NCBI RefSeq assembly: GCF_902859625.1
Contig: NZ_CADIJX010000011.1
Location: forward strand, 62,001 to 126,000
Length of the DNA: 64,000 bases
Origin: Achromobacter pestifer
Lineage (GTDB): Bacteria; Pseudomonadota; Gammaproteobacteria; Burkholderiales; Burkholderiaceae_B
Reading direction: 5' to 3'
The notes under the pieces were generated by a model. The model made no database searches. It was not told the origin of the DNA and saw nothing but the letters and a program-made list of their open reading frames with translations. The position numbers and the translations under genes were made by a program. Each line of letters opens with the position of its first letter. Within the stretch, counting starts at the first letter, position 1. Below, piece by piece: positions 27,779-36,784 of the stretch.

Positions 27779-28840
27779 TTATTCGGCGGTGTCTTCCGCC
27801 GTGGGCACGAATTCAGCGGCGCGGCTGACAATGCCCTGGTTTTCGCGAACGCGGTTCTCGATCTCGATGGCGATTGCCTTGTGCTCTTTCAGGTATTCCC
27901 GGACATTGTCCTTGCCCTGGCCGATGCGATTACCGTTGTAGCTGTACCACGCGCCGGACTTGTCCACCACGCTGGCGGCCACGCCCAGATCAATGATTTC
28001 GCCTTCGCGCGAGATGCCTGCGCCGTACATGATGTCGAATTCGGCTTGCTTGAACGGCGGCGCAACCTTGTTCTTCACGACCTTGACGCGCGTTTCGTTG
28101 CCGACGACTTCGTCGCCCTTCTTGATGGAACCGATGCGGCGGATGTCCAGACGCACCGATGCGTAGAACTTCAGCGCGTTGCCACCGGTGGTGGTTTCGG
28201 GGTTACCGAACATCACACCGATCTTCATGCGGATCTGGTTGATGAAGATGACCATGCAGTTGGTGCGCTTGATCGTGGCAGTCAGCTTGCGCAACGCCTG
28301 GCTCATCAGGCGGGCTTGCAGGCCGGGCAGGGAATCGCCCATTTCGCCTTCGATTTCAGCCTTGGGGACCAGGGCCGCCACCGAGTCGATGACGATCAGG
28401 TCGACCGAGCCCGAACGCACCAGGGCGTCGGTGATTTCCAACGCCTGTTCGCCGGTGTCCGGCTGCGAGATCAGCAGGTCGGTCAGGTTGACGCCCAGCT
28501 TGTTGGCGTACTGCACGTCCAGCGCGTGTTCCGCGTCGACGAAGGCGCAGGTGCCGCCGACCTTTTGCATTTCAGCAATGACTTGCAGCGTGAGCGTCGT
28601 CTTGCCCGACGATTCCGGGCCGTAGATTTCGACCACGCGGCCGCGCGGCAGGCCGCCGACACCCAGCGCGATGTCCAGCCCCAACGAACCCGTGGAAACG
28701 ACCTGGATATCGTGGGAGACCTCGTTGTCGCCGTAACGCATGATCGAACCCTTGCCGAACTGCTTTTCGATCTGCGAGAGTGCGGCGGCAAGCGCCTTGG
28801 CCTTTTCCGATGCGGCGGCCTTGGTGGTTTTGTCGTCCAT
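27779..28840 (-). CDS. recA: Recombinase A
   Basis: 353 residues. Walker [10 protein letters not shown] at 74-82, the [23 protein letters not shown] core, [22 protein letters not shown], and the L2-side [30 protein letters not shown] are intact. The C-terminus is short and acidic. It catalyses strand exchange and LexA self-cleavage in the SOS response. The promoter at 28936-28974 carries a LexA box. recX follows. Confidence 0.99.
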   Translation of the reverse strand: MDDKTTKAAASEKAKALAAALSQIEKQFGKGSIMRYGDNEVSHDIQVVSTGSLGLDIALGVGGLPRGRVVEIYGPESSGKTTLTLQVIAEMQKVGGTCAFVDAEHALDVQYANKLGVNLTDLLISQPDTGEQALEITDALVRSGSVDLIVIDSVAALVPKAEIEGEMGDSLPGLQARLMSQALRKLTATIKRTNCMVIFINQIRMKIGVMFGNPETTTGGNALKFYASVRLDIRRIGSIKKGDEVVGNETRVKVVKNKVAPPFKQAEFDIMYGAGISREGEIIDLGVAASVVDKSGAWYSYNGNRIGQGKDNVREYLKEHKAIAIEIENRVRENQGIVSRAAEFVPTAEDTAE

Positions 28841-28935
28841 GTAGAGTCCTGTCTGTAACGTATCTGGTGTCGAAGGGTGCCGGAGAAGTCGCCGGTCAGG
28901 CTGTGCTTTGAGTTTTCTGCATTTGGATCAGATGC

Positions 28936-28974
28936 AGATTATGGCATCGGATTGTACTGTACAAAAAACCAGTG
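28936..28974 (-). promoter_or_regulatory. recA promoter with overlapping LexA box
   Basis: On the minus strand the -35 TTGTAC (28959-28964) and -10 TAATCT (28936-28941) are spaced by exactly 17 bases. The LexA (SOS) box at 28955-28974 fits CTGT-N8-ACAG with one mismatch (CTGG/ACAG reading on the minus strand) and has matching flanks (CA/TA). It covers the -35, so LexA would block polymerase directly. Confidence 0.85.
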
Positions 28975-29055
28975 TGCCAGAGTTTTGCACGTATACCCTT
29001 AGTGGGCAAGCCCCCCGCCATATGACAGAATCCAGGCGAACCCGGCGTTTCGTCC

Positions 29056-29135
29056 CTTTTCCGCCGCCGGGCCGCCCACAAGGCGGGTAGCCTCCCAGAG
29101 AGAGGCAGCAAGCGCGCAAGGCGCTGGCGGCACAG
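29056..29135 (-). repeat. Dispersed two-hairpin repeat, diverged copy before the response-regulator gene
   Basis: On the minus strand it reads GCGCGCTTGCTGCC, then TCTCTCTGGGAGGC, then CCGCCTTGTGGGCGGCCCGG. The conserved ends match the other copies, but the stems have different bases that still pair (GCCTC/GAGGC and CCCGCC/GGGCGG). The 316-base gap 28841-29156 otherwise holds only the recA promoter and the leader of the response-regulator gene. Confidence 0.6.
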
Positions 29136-29156
29136 GGACCCCTTCTTTAGCAGCCC

Positions 29157-29846
29157 ATGCGTATCCTGATCGCCGAAGACGACAGCATTCTGGCCGACGG
29201 CCTGTCCCGGTCCTTGCGGCACAACGGCTATGCCGTGGACGCCGTCCGTGACGGACTGGCCGCCGATTCGGCGCTGGCGGCCCAGGCATTCGACCTGCTC
29301 ATCCTGGACCTCGGCCTGCCGCAACTGGCCGGCCTGGAAGTGCTGCGCCGCCTGCGCGCCCGCAACTCGGCCCTGCCCGTCCTGATCCTGACCGCCGCCG
29401 ACAGCATCGAGCAGCGCGTCAAGGGCCTGGACCTGGGCGCCGACGACTACATGGCCAAGCCCTTCGCGCTGTCCGAACTGGAAGCGCGCGTGCGGGCCTT
29501 GACCCGGCGCGGCGCGGGCGGCGGGGCCACGATGCTCAAGCACGGCCGCTTGCTGTTTGACCAGACGGGCCGCGTCGCCATCGTGGATGACCAGACGCTG
29601 GACCTGTCCGCGCGCGAAGTCAGCCTGCTGGAGATTCTGCTGACCCGCAGCGGCCGCATGGTCAGCAAGACGCAATTGGTGGATCACCTGTGCGAATGGG
29701 GCGAGGAAGTCAGCACCAACGCCATCGAGGTGTATGTCCACCGCCTGCGCAAGAAGCTGGAGCCCAGCGGCGTGAAGATCGTGACGGTGCGTGGCCTGGG
29801 CTATTGTCTGGAGCGGGACCAAGGTGCCGCGTACCTCGCCAGCTGA
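29157..29846 (+). CDS. OmpR/PhoB-family response regulator
   Basis: 229 residues. The receiver domain has Asp8/Asp9, the phospho-acceptor Asp51 ([10 protein letters not shown]), Thr79 and Lys101 ([12 protein letters not shown]). The C-terminal winged helix has [21 protein letters not shown] and [26 protein letters not shown]. Form and partner resemble TctD/QseB-type regulators that control carboxylate transporters. The adjoining kinase gene overlaps by 23 bases, and an MFS gene follows, a likely target. Confidence 0.92.
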   Translation: MRILIAEDDSILADGLSRSLRHNGYAVDAVRDGLAADSALAAQAFDLLILDLGLPQLAGLEVLRRLRARNSALPVLILTAADSIEQRVKGLDLGADDYMAKPFALSELEARVRALTRRGAGGGATMLKHGRLLFDQTGRVAIVDDQTLDLSAREVSLLEILLTRSGRMVSKTQLVDHLCEWGEEVSTNAIEVYVHRLRKKLEPSGVKIVTVRGLGYCLERDQGAAYLAS

Positions 29847-31338
29847 GCCTGCGCGGCCCGAACCGCTGAATCAGGAAGCACTGGATATCATGCAGGCTGG
29901 GTCCAAGGGCCCAAGCTTCGCGCCGCCCCAGCGTTCGCTGCTGGGCGAGATCCTGGACTGGATGTTGGCCCCGCTGTTCCTGCTGTGGCCCATGAGCGTC
30001 GCGATCACCTATGTGGTCGCGCAGAACATCGCCAACGTGCCGTATGACCGGGCGCTGGCCAACAATCTCCACGTGCTGACGCACCAGGTCCACGCCCAGG
30101 ATGGCCGCGCCATCCTGAAGATGACCGACCCCGCGCGCGACGTGCTGCGCGCTGACGAGACAGACAGCGTGTTCTGGCTGGCGCTGGGCAGCCGCGGCGA
30201 ATACCTGGGAGGCGACCGCGCCCTGCCACTGCCGGCCAGCGTGGGGCAACCGCGCCCCGGCGAAGTCCAGTACCAGGACGACACGATGCGAGGCTTCGGG
30301 ATCCGGCTGGCCTTCACGTGGGTCGACCTGAATCTGCCCAATACCCAGCCCGCGCTGCTGATCGTGGCCGAGACGGTGGAAAAGCGCACGCAGTTGGCCA
30401 ACGACATCATCAAGGGCGTGATCATTCCGCAGTTCGTGGTGTTGCCGATCGCCGTGCTGTTGGTGTGGTTCGGGCTGTCGCGCGGCGTGGCGCCGTTGAA
30501 CGCCTTGCAGCAACGCCTGCGGGCCCGGCGCCCCGACGATCTTTCCCCCATCGATGAACGCGCGGCGCCGTCCGAGATCGCGCCGCTGGTGGCGGCCATG
30601 AACGACCTGCTGGACCGGCTGTCCGCCAACGTCCAGGCGCAGCGCCGCTTCGTGGCGGATGCCGCCCACCAATTGAAGACGCCGCTGGCGGGCTTGCGCA
30701 CGCAGGCCGAACTGGCATTGCGGGATGCCAGCCCCGAGGAAATGCAGTCCAGCCTGCGCCAGCTGGTGACCGGGTCCGAACGCGCCACCCGGCTGGTCAA
30801 CCAATTGCTGTTGCTGGCCCGCGCGGAAAATCCCAGCGCCATCGGCCTGACGCGAACCGATATCAACGCCATTGCCTACGAGCAGGCCATGCACTGGGTG
30901 CCACAGGCCCTGTCGCTTAGCACCGACCTGGGTTTCGAGGGTTCGGACGAACCAGTCGAAATCAACGGCAATCCCTTGCTGCTGGCCGAGCTGCTGAACA
31001 ATCTGGTGGACAACGCCCTGCGCTACACGCCGCGCGGCGGCCATATCACCGTGCGTGTGCAGCGGATAGGTGACGAAGCCGTGCTGGAGGTCGAGGATTC
31101 CGGCCCGGGCATCCCACCCGAAGAACGCGAGCGGGTATTCGATCGCTTCTACCGCGTGCTGGGCACGGCGTCGGATGGCAGCGGGCTGGGACTGGCCATC
31201 GTGCGCGAAATCGCACAGAAGCATCAGGCCAGCGTGCTGATCAGCGACCACCCCACTGCGCATTCAGACCTGCCCGGAACCCGTATCCGCGTGGCGTTCC
31301 CGCTGTACGCCGAACATTCCGACCTGCTTGAAAGCTGA
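29824..31338 (+). CDS. Sensor histidine kinase (TctE-like)
   Basis: 504 residues if started at GTG 29824, which overlaps the regulator. ATG 29890 (preceded by AGGAAG) is a good alternative, giving 482. Membrane helices flank a short periplasmic domain ([20 protein letters not shown] near the N-terminus and [22 protein letters not shown] later). Next are a HAMP-like segment, the H-box [17 protein letters not shown]-box [15 protein letters not shown], and G-boxes [12 protein letters not shown] and [12 protein letters not shown]. The architecture with an N-terminal 2CSK-type sensor fits carboxylate sensing. The signal is unknown. Confidence 0.9.
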   Translation: MPRTSPAEPARPEPLNQEALDIMQAGSKGPSFAPPQRSLLGEILDWMLAPLFLLWPMSVAITYVVAQNIANVPYDRALANNLHVLTHQVHAQDGRAILKMTDPARDVLRADETDSVFWLALGSRGEYLGGDRALPLPASVGQPRPGEVQYQDDTMRGFGIRLAFTWVDLNLPNTQPALLIVAETVEKRTQLANDIIKGVIIPQFVVLPIAVLLVWFGLSRGVAPLNALQQRLRARRPDDLSPIDERAAPSEIAPLVAAMNDLLDRLSANVQAQRRFVADAAHQLKTPLAGLRTQAELALRDASPEEMQSSLRQLVTGSERATRLVNQLLLLARAENPSAIGLTRTDINAIAYEQAMHWVPQALSLSTDLGFEGSDEPVEINGNPLLLAELLNNLVDNALRYTPRGGHITVRVQRIGDEAVLEVEDSGPGIPPEERERVFDRFYRVLGTASDGSGLGLAIVREIAQKHQASVLISDHPTAHSDLPGTRIRVAFPLYAEHSDLLES

Positions 31339-31543
31339 GCCGCGGCGTGCAATCGCCCGGCTAAGGACTATCCCTAGCTCCGCCAGCAGTGCTTACATAA
31401 TGTTTCAATTTTAAGATTCGAGTAAGGGTTACGTCAGAACCTCGTCAGCCTAGCGCCTCAATGTTGCGTATAGCTCGATGTCGGCTCGCCGGCGGAGGGT
31501 CTAGCACGGCGGAGAACCGCCGGCCAAAAAACGAGGAGACATC

Positions 31544-33220
31544 ATGAGCACAACAACCATGGCAGGTCGCGGTCCATCCGCGGAACCGCGCCCGATGACC
31601 AAGGATGAACGCCGCGTCATCTTCGCGTCGTCCCTGGGCACGGTTTTCGAGTGGTACGACTTCTATCTATATGGCTCGCTCGCAGCCATCATCGCGCAGC
31701 ACTTTTTCTCTGGCGTGAATCCCACCGCGGGGTTCATCTTCGCGCTGCTGGCGTTCGCGGCGGGCTTCGCCGTGCGGCCGTTCGGCGCGCTGGTGTTCGG
31801 CCGCCTGGGCGATCTGGTTGGACGCAAATACACCTTCCTGGTCACCATCGTGATCATGGGTTTGTCGACATTCCTCGTGGGCGTGCTGCCTAGCTATGCC
31901 AGCATCGGTTTGGCCGCTCCGGCCATCCTGATCGTGCTGCGCCTGCTGCAAGGCCTGGCCCTGGGCGGCGAGTACGGCGGCGCGGCAACCTATGTTGCCG
32001 AACACGCCCCGCACGGCCGCCGCGGCTTCTACACGTCGTGGATCCAGACCACCGCAACGCTGGGCCTGTTCCTGTCGCTGCTGGTCATCCTGGGCATCCG
32101 CACCGTCATGGGCGAAGATGACTTCAAAGCCTGGGGCTGGCGCATTCCGTTCCTGATCTCGGTCGTGCTGCTGGGCATCTCGGTGTGGATCCGCCTGCAA
32201 CTGAGCGAATCCCCCACCTTCAAGCGCATGAAGGAAGAAGGCAAGGGTTCCAAGGCGCCGATCGCTGAATCGTTTGGCCAGTGGAAGAACCTGAAGGTCG
32301 TGATCCTGGCACTGCTGGGCCTGACCGCCGGCCAGGCCGTGGTGTGGTACACGGGCCAGTTCTACGCGCTGTTCTTCCTGACGCAAACGCTGAAGGTCGA
32401 CGCCAACACCGCCAACATCATGATCGCGATCGCGCTGCTGATCGGCACGCCGTTCTTCGTGGTCTTCGGCGCGTTGTCGGACAAGATCGGTCGCAAGCCC
32501 ATCATCATGGCGGGCTGCCTGATCGCTGCGGCGACGTACTTCCCGATCTTCCAGGGCATCACCCACTTCGCCAACCCGGCGTTGGAAAAGGCCCAGGCAA
32601 CGGCACCGGTCACGGTGATCGCGGACCCCAGCACGTGCTCGTTCCAGTTCAACCCGGTGGGCACGTCTTCGTTCACCAGCTCTTGCGACGTCGTGAAGTC
32701 CTTCATGGCCCGCAACTCGGTGAACTACAAGAACGAAGCCGCGCCAGCCGGTTCGGTCGCCAAGGTGAAGATCGGCAACGACGAGTTCGCCTCCTTCGAC
32801 GGCAAGGCCTTGGCGCCCGCCGACTTCAAGGCCAAGGCAGCTGAACTGGACAAGTCGCTGACCACCGCGATCCGCAGCCACGGCTACCCCGCCAAGGCGG
32901 ATCCGGCACAAAGCAACAACGTCATGGTGGTCGTGCTGCTGGCGATCCTGGTGCTCTACGTGACCATGGTCTACGGCCCGATCGCCGCCATGCTGGTGGA
33001 AATGTTCCCGACCCGCATCCGCTACACCTCGATGAGCTTGCCGTATCACATCGGCAACGGCTGGTTCGGCGGCTTCCTGCCCCCGGTCGCCTTCGCGGTG
33101 GTGGCTGCCACCGGCAATATCTACGACGGCCTGTGGTATCCGATCATCATCGCAGTCATGACCCTGGTCATCGGCACGCTGTTCGTGCGCGAATCCAAGG
33201 ACAACGACATCAACGCATAA
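31544..33220 (+). CDS. MHS-type MFS transporter with periplasmic insert
   Basis: 558 residues; start supported by GAGGAG upstream. N-terminal EWYDFYLYGSLAAIIAQHFF and both cytoplasmic signature loops (GRLGDLVGRK near 86-95, GALSDKIGRKP near 309-319) identify the metabolite:H+ symporter group (ProP, ShiA, KgtP). These are usually about 430-450 residues long. The extra length is a hydrophilic stretch (about 342-458) between helices 9 and 10, which topology places in the periplasm; it has Cys365 and Cys381. The 205-base leader 31339-31543 contains GC-rich inverted repeats (GCCGGCGG 31488-31495 with 31517-31524). The substrate is unknown; the two-component system beside it probably controls it. 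Confidence 0.88.
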   Translation: MSTTTMAGRGPSAEPRPMTKDERRVIFASSLGTVFEWYDFYLYGSLAAIIAQHFFSGVNPTAGFIFALLAFAAGFAVRPFGALVFGRLGDLVGRKYTFLVTIVIMGLSTFLVGVLPSYASIGLAAPAILIVLRLLQGLALGGEYGGAATYVAEHAPHGRRGFYTSWIQTTATLGLFLSLLVILGIRTVMGEDDFKAWGWRIPFLISVVLLGISVWIRLQLSESPTFKRMKEEGKGSKAPIAESFGQWKNLKVVILALLGLTAGQAVVWYTGQFYALFFLTQTLKVDANTANIMIAIALLIGTPFFVVFGALSDKIGRKPIIMAGCLIAAATYFPIFQGITHFANPALEKAQATAPVTVIADPSTCSFQFNPVGTSSFTSSCDVVKSFMARNSVNYKNEAAPAGSVAKVKIGNDEFASFDGKALAPADFKAKAAELDKSLTTAIRSHGYPAKADPAQSNNVMVVVLLAILVLYVTMVYGPIAAMLVEMFPTRIRYTSMSLPYHIGNGWFGGFLPPVAFAVVAATGNIYDGLWYPIIIAVMTLVIGTLFVRESKDNDINA

Positions 33221-33267
33221 CCGACCATCCCCCGCCGGGTGGGACTGCTGCGCCTGCCCGGCCTTTC

Positions 33268-33294
33268 AAAAGCTCCTTACGGAGCTTTTTTTTT
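33268..33294 (+). terminator. Intrinsic terminator after the MFS gene
   Basis: AAAAGCTCC/GGAGCTTTT (33268-33276 and 33281-33289) with a TTAC loop, running into nine or more T. Confidence 0.95.
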
Positions 33295-33298
33295 GTGG

Positions 33299-33528
33299 GC
33301 CCCCACGCGGCGCGCTTCGCGCTTGCTGCCCCCCGAGGGGGCTTTTTCCCCTTGGGGCGGCCCGGCGAGGGAAAGGCCCCCACGCGGCGCGCTTCGCGCT
33401 TGCTGCCCCCCGAGGGGGCCTTCCCCCTTGGGGCGGCCCGGCGAGGGAAAGGCCCCCACGCTGCGCGCTTCGCGCTTGCTGCCCCCCGAGGGGGCTTTCC
33501 CCCTTGGGGCGGCCCGGCGGGGGAAAGG
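33299..33528 (+). repeat. Three tandem copies of a 76-77 bp two-hairpin repeat
   Basis: Copies start at 33299, 33376 and 33452, differing by only a few substitutions and one indel. Each contains CGCGCTTCGCGCTTGCTGCC, the stem GCCCCCC-GA-GGGGGC, then TTCCCCCTTGGGGCGGCCCG. Each copy matches the sucCD element (17320-17400) and the element at 29056. Peptides readable through the repeat in either strand are repetitive and not credible genes. Confidence 0.92.
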
Positions 33529-33603
33529 CCATTCTTGCGAGCATTGGCCGTTCTTCTGAAGGAGGTGGGCCCAACTCGAAAATCTCTTCTGCGTTTTCAG
33601 GAC

Positions 33604-33801
33604 GATGTCAGACCCCCCGGCTTAGACTGGCGCCTCAGATTACGGCCTTGCGCCAGATTGGCTGACGATTGATCCCCCTGTCAGACGATTGCAGGGCTAG
33701 TGTTCTGACACCGATACCGCGTTCCCCGCGAGCCTTTTATGACGCGGTATTGTGTGCTCCCGTACCGGCCCGGCCTTTATTGAGCCGGGCCGCTTTTTTT
33801 T
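33604..33801 (+). ncRNA. Candidate structured small RNA ending in an intrinsic terminator
   Basis: Four consecutive stems are visible: TGGCGC/GCGCCA (33628-33655), GTCAGA/TCTGAC (33681-33709), ATACCGCG/CGCGGTAT (about 33713-33750) and the terminator CGGCCCGGC/GCCGGGCCG (33766-33792) with eight T. The octamer TGTCAGAC occurs at 33606 and 33680. No protein frame here looks real, and the MFS transcript already ends at 33294, so this terminator needs its own transcript. No clear promoter was found and the 5' end is a guess. Confidence 0.4.
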
Positions 33802-33815
33802 GCGCGGCACCCGCG

Positions 33816-33848
33816 ATAAAAAATGGCGACCGCGGGGCGGTCGCCATG
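33816..33848 (-). terminator. Intrinsic terminator after the small membrane-protein gene
   Basis: ATGGCGACCG/CGGTCGCCAT (33823-33832 and 33838-33847) is a 10-bp stem followed on the minus strand by five to six T. It ends the gene at 33884-34093. Confidence 0.9.
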
Positions 33849-33883
33849 ATCGGGGATGAACCGGCGCATGGCCGGCTGCCCTT

Positions 33884-34093
33884 TCAGCGGCGCATGCCGA
33901 CGCCGATCGCCAGTACGCCGGCCACGATGGCAGCGATTCCGGCCCAGGTCGGGATGGGCACCGACTTCTCGGTTTCGGCCGTGGCCTTGACCGAGCCGAT
34001 CTGCAAGACGGTTTCTTCAGACTTGTAGTTGAAGCCCTTGTAGGCCAGGGCCGCGATGCCCAGGACGATCAGGATGGCGCCAATGATTTTCAT
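33884..34093 (-). CDS. Small two-helix membrane protein (DUF3185-like)
   Basis: 69 residues: helix 1 (MKIIGAILIVLGIAALAYKGFNY), a polar loop with the motif GSVKATAETEKSVPIPTWAG, and helix 2 (IAAIVAGVLAIGVGMRR). The pattern resembles small DUF3185-type inner-membrane proteins; function unknown. SD GAGGAAC lies upstream of the ATG, and the gene has its own terminator. It is divergent from rdgC. Confidence 0.75.
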   Translation of the reverse strand: MKIIGAILIVLGIAALAYKGFNYKSEETVLQIGSVKATAETEKSVPIPTWAGIAAIVAGVLAIGVGMRR

Positions 34094-34243
34094 ATGTTCC
34101 TCTCCGATTCCATGTCGGTGCGCGGAAGTTAACGCATAGGGCAGGCGATGTCAGTGACAGAACGTGTCGCCTGTCGCAAGCGTATTGCAGCACTTCGGCA
34201 ATCGGGCCGCGTCGTATAGAATCTACCCTTTTGGCCGACGCTC

Positions 34244-35143
34244 ATGTGGTTCAAGAATCTCAAGATTTACCGCCTCTCCTCGCCGTGGACGCTCATCGGC
34301 GAGCAGCTTGAAGAAACGCTTGCGCGGCACGCCTACCAAGCGGGCAACAACCTCGAAATGCAAAGCCTGGGCTGGGTTCCGCCGCGCGAAAACGGCGGGC
34401 TTGCGCACGTCGTGAACGGCCAGATCCTGCTGTCCCTGCGCGCCGAGAAAAAGCTTTTGCCGGGCACCGTCGTGAACCAGGTCGCCAAAGCGCGCGCCCA
34501 GGAAATCGAAGAGCAGCAAGGCTACAAGCCCGGCCGCAAGCAGATGAAGGAAATCAAAGAGCGCGTCACCGACGAACTCTTGCCGCGCGCCTTCAGCGTC
34601 TACCGCGACACCCGCGTCTGGATCGACCCGCTGAACCATTGGCTGGTCATTGACGCCGCCGCCTCGGCAAAGGCCGACGAAGTCATCGGCCTGCTGGCCA
34701 AGTGCGTGGATCCGTTCCCGCTGGAAAACCTGTACGTGACGCAATCGCCCGCGTCCGCGATGACCGGCTGGCTGGCTGAAGACGAAGCCCCCTCCAACTT
34801 CACCATCGACCAAGACACCGAATTGCGTTCGTCGGGTGAAAGCGGCGCGGCCATCCGCTACGTGAAGCACTCCATCGACGCCGACGACGTGCGCCGCCAT
34901 ATCCAATCGGGCAAGCAGTGCACGCGCCTGGCCATGACGTGGGCCGACCGCATTTCGTTCGTCCTGACCGAAGGCCTGGACGTCAAGCGCGTATCGCCGC
35001 TGGACGTGTTGAAGGAAGGCAACGAAGGCGTGGCCACCAACGACGACGAGAAGTTCGACTCCGACATGATGCTGATGACGGGCGAACTGTCCAAGATGAT
35101 GGCTGAACTGGTCGACGCGCTGGGCGGCGAAAAGAAGATCTAA
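34244..35143 (+). CDS. rdgC: Recombination-associated protein RdgC
   Basis: 299 residues beginning [15 protein letters not shown], with [39 protein letters not shown] and the [27 protein letters not shown] region, all diagnostic. RdgC forms ring-shaped dimers on double-stranded DNA and restrains RecA. The length matches E. coli RdgC (303). It is monocistronic with a terminator at 35176-35201. Confidence 0.96.
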   Translation: MWFKNLKIYRLSSPWTLIGEQLEETLARHAYQAGNNLEMQSLGWVPPRENGGLAHVVNGQILLSLRAEKKLLPGTVVNQVAKARAQEIEEQQGYKPGRKQMKEIKERVTDELLPRAFSVYRDTRVWIDPLNHWLVIDAAASAKADEVIGLLAKCVDPFPLENLYVTQSPASAMTGWLAEDEAPSNFTIDQDTELRSSGESGAAIRYVKHSIDADDVRRHIQSGKQCTRLAMTWADRISFVLTEGLDVKRVSPLDVLKEGNEGVATNDDEKFDSDMMLMTGELSKMMAELVDALGGEKKI

Positions 35144-35175
35144 GCCACGCTTGTCGCAACGCTTGATACGACCTA

Positions 35176-35201
35176 GACCGCCCTGCCCTGGGCGGTCTTT
35201 T
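35176..35201 (+). terminator. Intrinsic terminator after rdgC
   Basis: GACCGCCC/GGGCGGTC stem (35176-35183 and 35190-35197) with TTTTC following. Confidence 0.9.
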
Positions 35202-35230
35202 CATTTCCGCGTTCCGGCCAGCATGCAGGC

Positions 35231-36652
35231 TCAAGCCGCCACGCTGCGGTCGCGGCCGGCCTGTTTCGCCCGGTACAACGCCTTGTCGGCGCGGTCGATC
35301 AAATAGGCATAGTCCGGGTGGCCGTCGAACGTGGCCACGCCGATGCTCGCGGTGATACGCAAGGCGCCGGCTTCGGGAATCGTGAAATGGTGGCGGCGGA
35401 TTTCGGCGCCCAGTTTCTCGGCGGCGGCCAGCGCGGCCGCTTCCGCCGTGTCCACCAGCACCACCAGGAACTCTTCGCCACCGTAGCGGAACACGAAGTC
35501 GCTGGACCGGCACGCCTGATGCACCACCTCCGCGAACTGCCGCAGCACGTGATCGCCGCCGGCATGCCCATGCGCGTCATTGACCGCCTTGAAATGATCG
35601 ATGTCCAGCAGCAGCACTGAAAAACGGCTGCCCTGCCGCGTGGAAATGGCTATCTCCCGCCCGATGACCGACGGCAGGAAACGGCGGTTCAGCACGTTGG
35701 TCAGGGGATCACTGCCGCTCTCGATCTCGGCCACCATGTCGAACAGGCCATTGAGCAGATGCTTGATGCGCGCCACCAGTTCTTGCAATTCGCGCACTTG
35801 ATCGGGCATCGACACCTGCCGCTGCTCGTCAGCCATCATCAGTTGCGGCAACACCACGTCGTCCAGCCGCGAAACCGACTCGGTGATCTGGCGCAAGGCC
35901 GGCGCGCTTTCAAACAGCACGCCGCCCTTGTGCTGCAACCACAACCCGAACTCCGACGCCGCCAGACGCGGCAAGGCCTGCTCGGGCGCGCGGTAGTGCA
36001 GGCCGATCAGCACGGCCTGGCTCCATTCCAACAGCGCAGCGCGCTGGCGCTCGCGTTCGGTCGAGATGTTCTGCCCCAGGGCGAACAACCGGTACGCTTC
36101 GTCATTGCGCGCACCACGGTTGATATCGCGCATGAAGGCGCGGCTCATCTGCTCGATTGCCAGGTCGAACAGATTGCAGACGTACTGCGTGGCAATGGAC
36201 GCCGCGTTGCCGTCCAGGTCGCTGGCGCGCAATCGCTCGGCGATCTCATTCTTCAGGATACGGGCGCCCGCCATCACCAGATGGATCGGGATGTGGACGC
36301 GGGCATGCACCTCGCCCACCTTCTTCTGGGTGGCCATCAACGCAACGATGTCGCCTTGATCGCGCACGCAGAGCAATCCCTTCAGCCAGTGCTTCATGCC
36401 GCTGTGCAAGCGAGTCGAGACAATCTCGTGGGACAGGCGCGGCCCCGCCTCAGCATCCGCCAGCAAGGTGGAATAGAAGACATCCACCAGTTCCTTGGCG
36501 CTGTCGCCCACCACCGCGGCAACCTGGCCACGGGTATAGGCGTCAACCGATTGATAGACCGCTTCCCAGGCTTGCGCGTTCGATGCGCTCAGGTAGCACG
36601 CTTGGCCCGCGCCGTCCGTCCACGCCGGAACCGCGCTCTTGCTCGAAGACAT
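35231..36652 (-). CDS. Globin-coupled diguanylate cyclase (BpeGReg-like)
   Basis: 473 residues from the ATG at 36652. An N-terminal globin sensor domain (about 25-175) has candidate proximal haem ligand His116 (VGEVHARVHIP) and a distal Tyr60 (VFYSTLL). A middle helical domain joins it to a C-terminal GGDEF domain with the active-site RYGGEEF. The inhibitory I-site RSSD is placed five residues before it. Length and order match Bordetella pertussis BpeGReg, which makes cyclic di-GMP when oxygen binds the haem. It would link oxygen to the motile/biofilm switch. It is monocistronic. Confidence 0.93.
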   Translation of the reverse strand: MSSSKSAVPAWTDGAGQACYLSASNAQAWEAVYQSVDAYTRGQVAAVVGDSAKELVDVFYSTLLADAEAGPRLSHEIVSTRLHSGMKHWLKGLLCVRDQGDIVALMATQKKVGEVHARVHIPIHLVMAGARILKNEIAERLRASDLDGNAASIATQYVCNLFDLAIEQMSRAFMRDINRGARNDEAYRLFALGQNISTERERQRAALLEWSQAVLIGLHYRAPEQALPRLAASEFGLWLQHKGGVLFESAPALRQITESVSRLDDVVLPQLMMADEQRQVSMPDQVRELQELVARIKHLLNGLFDMVAEIESGSDPLTNVLNRRFLPSVIGREIAISTRQGSRFSVLLLDIDHFKAVNDAHGHAGGDHVLRQFAEVVHQACRSSDFVFRYGGEEFLVVLVDTAEAAALAAAEKLGAEIRRHHFTIPEAGALRITASIGVATFDGHPDYAYLIDRADKALYRAKQAGRDRSVAA

Positions 36653-36784
36653 AAGATCATCCGCCCAAAAACTCCGCGCGTGTCTCGGAGCGACACGCGA
36701 CAGAAAAAGACAGCGCGGATTATCCTTCAAATCGCCAGGACCGCCCCGCCTTGGTGCATGCCGGCGGCGGGGCGGCGGGTTGGC

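Noticed and set aside
33299-33528. CRISPR array
   Set aside because: The units are contiguous near-identical repeats without unique spacers, and no cas gene is present.
33265-33580. Repetitive Pro/Gly/Arg-rich frames on both strands in the repeat array
   Set aside because: They arise from the tandem 76-77 bp repeat, have no ribosome sites, and translate to the same motif in several frames.
33604-33801. 6S RNA
   Set aside because: Several separate hairpins rather than one long rod with a central bubble; the match to 6S architecture is poor.
36741-36775. Intrinsic terminator after pyrB
   Set aside because: A 10-bp GC stem exists but no T run follows on the minus strand, so it was not listed as a terminator.
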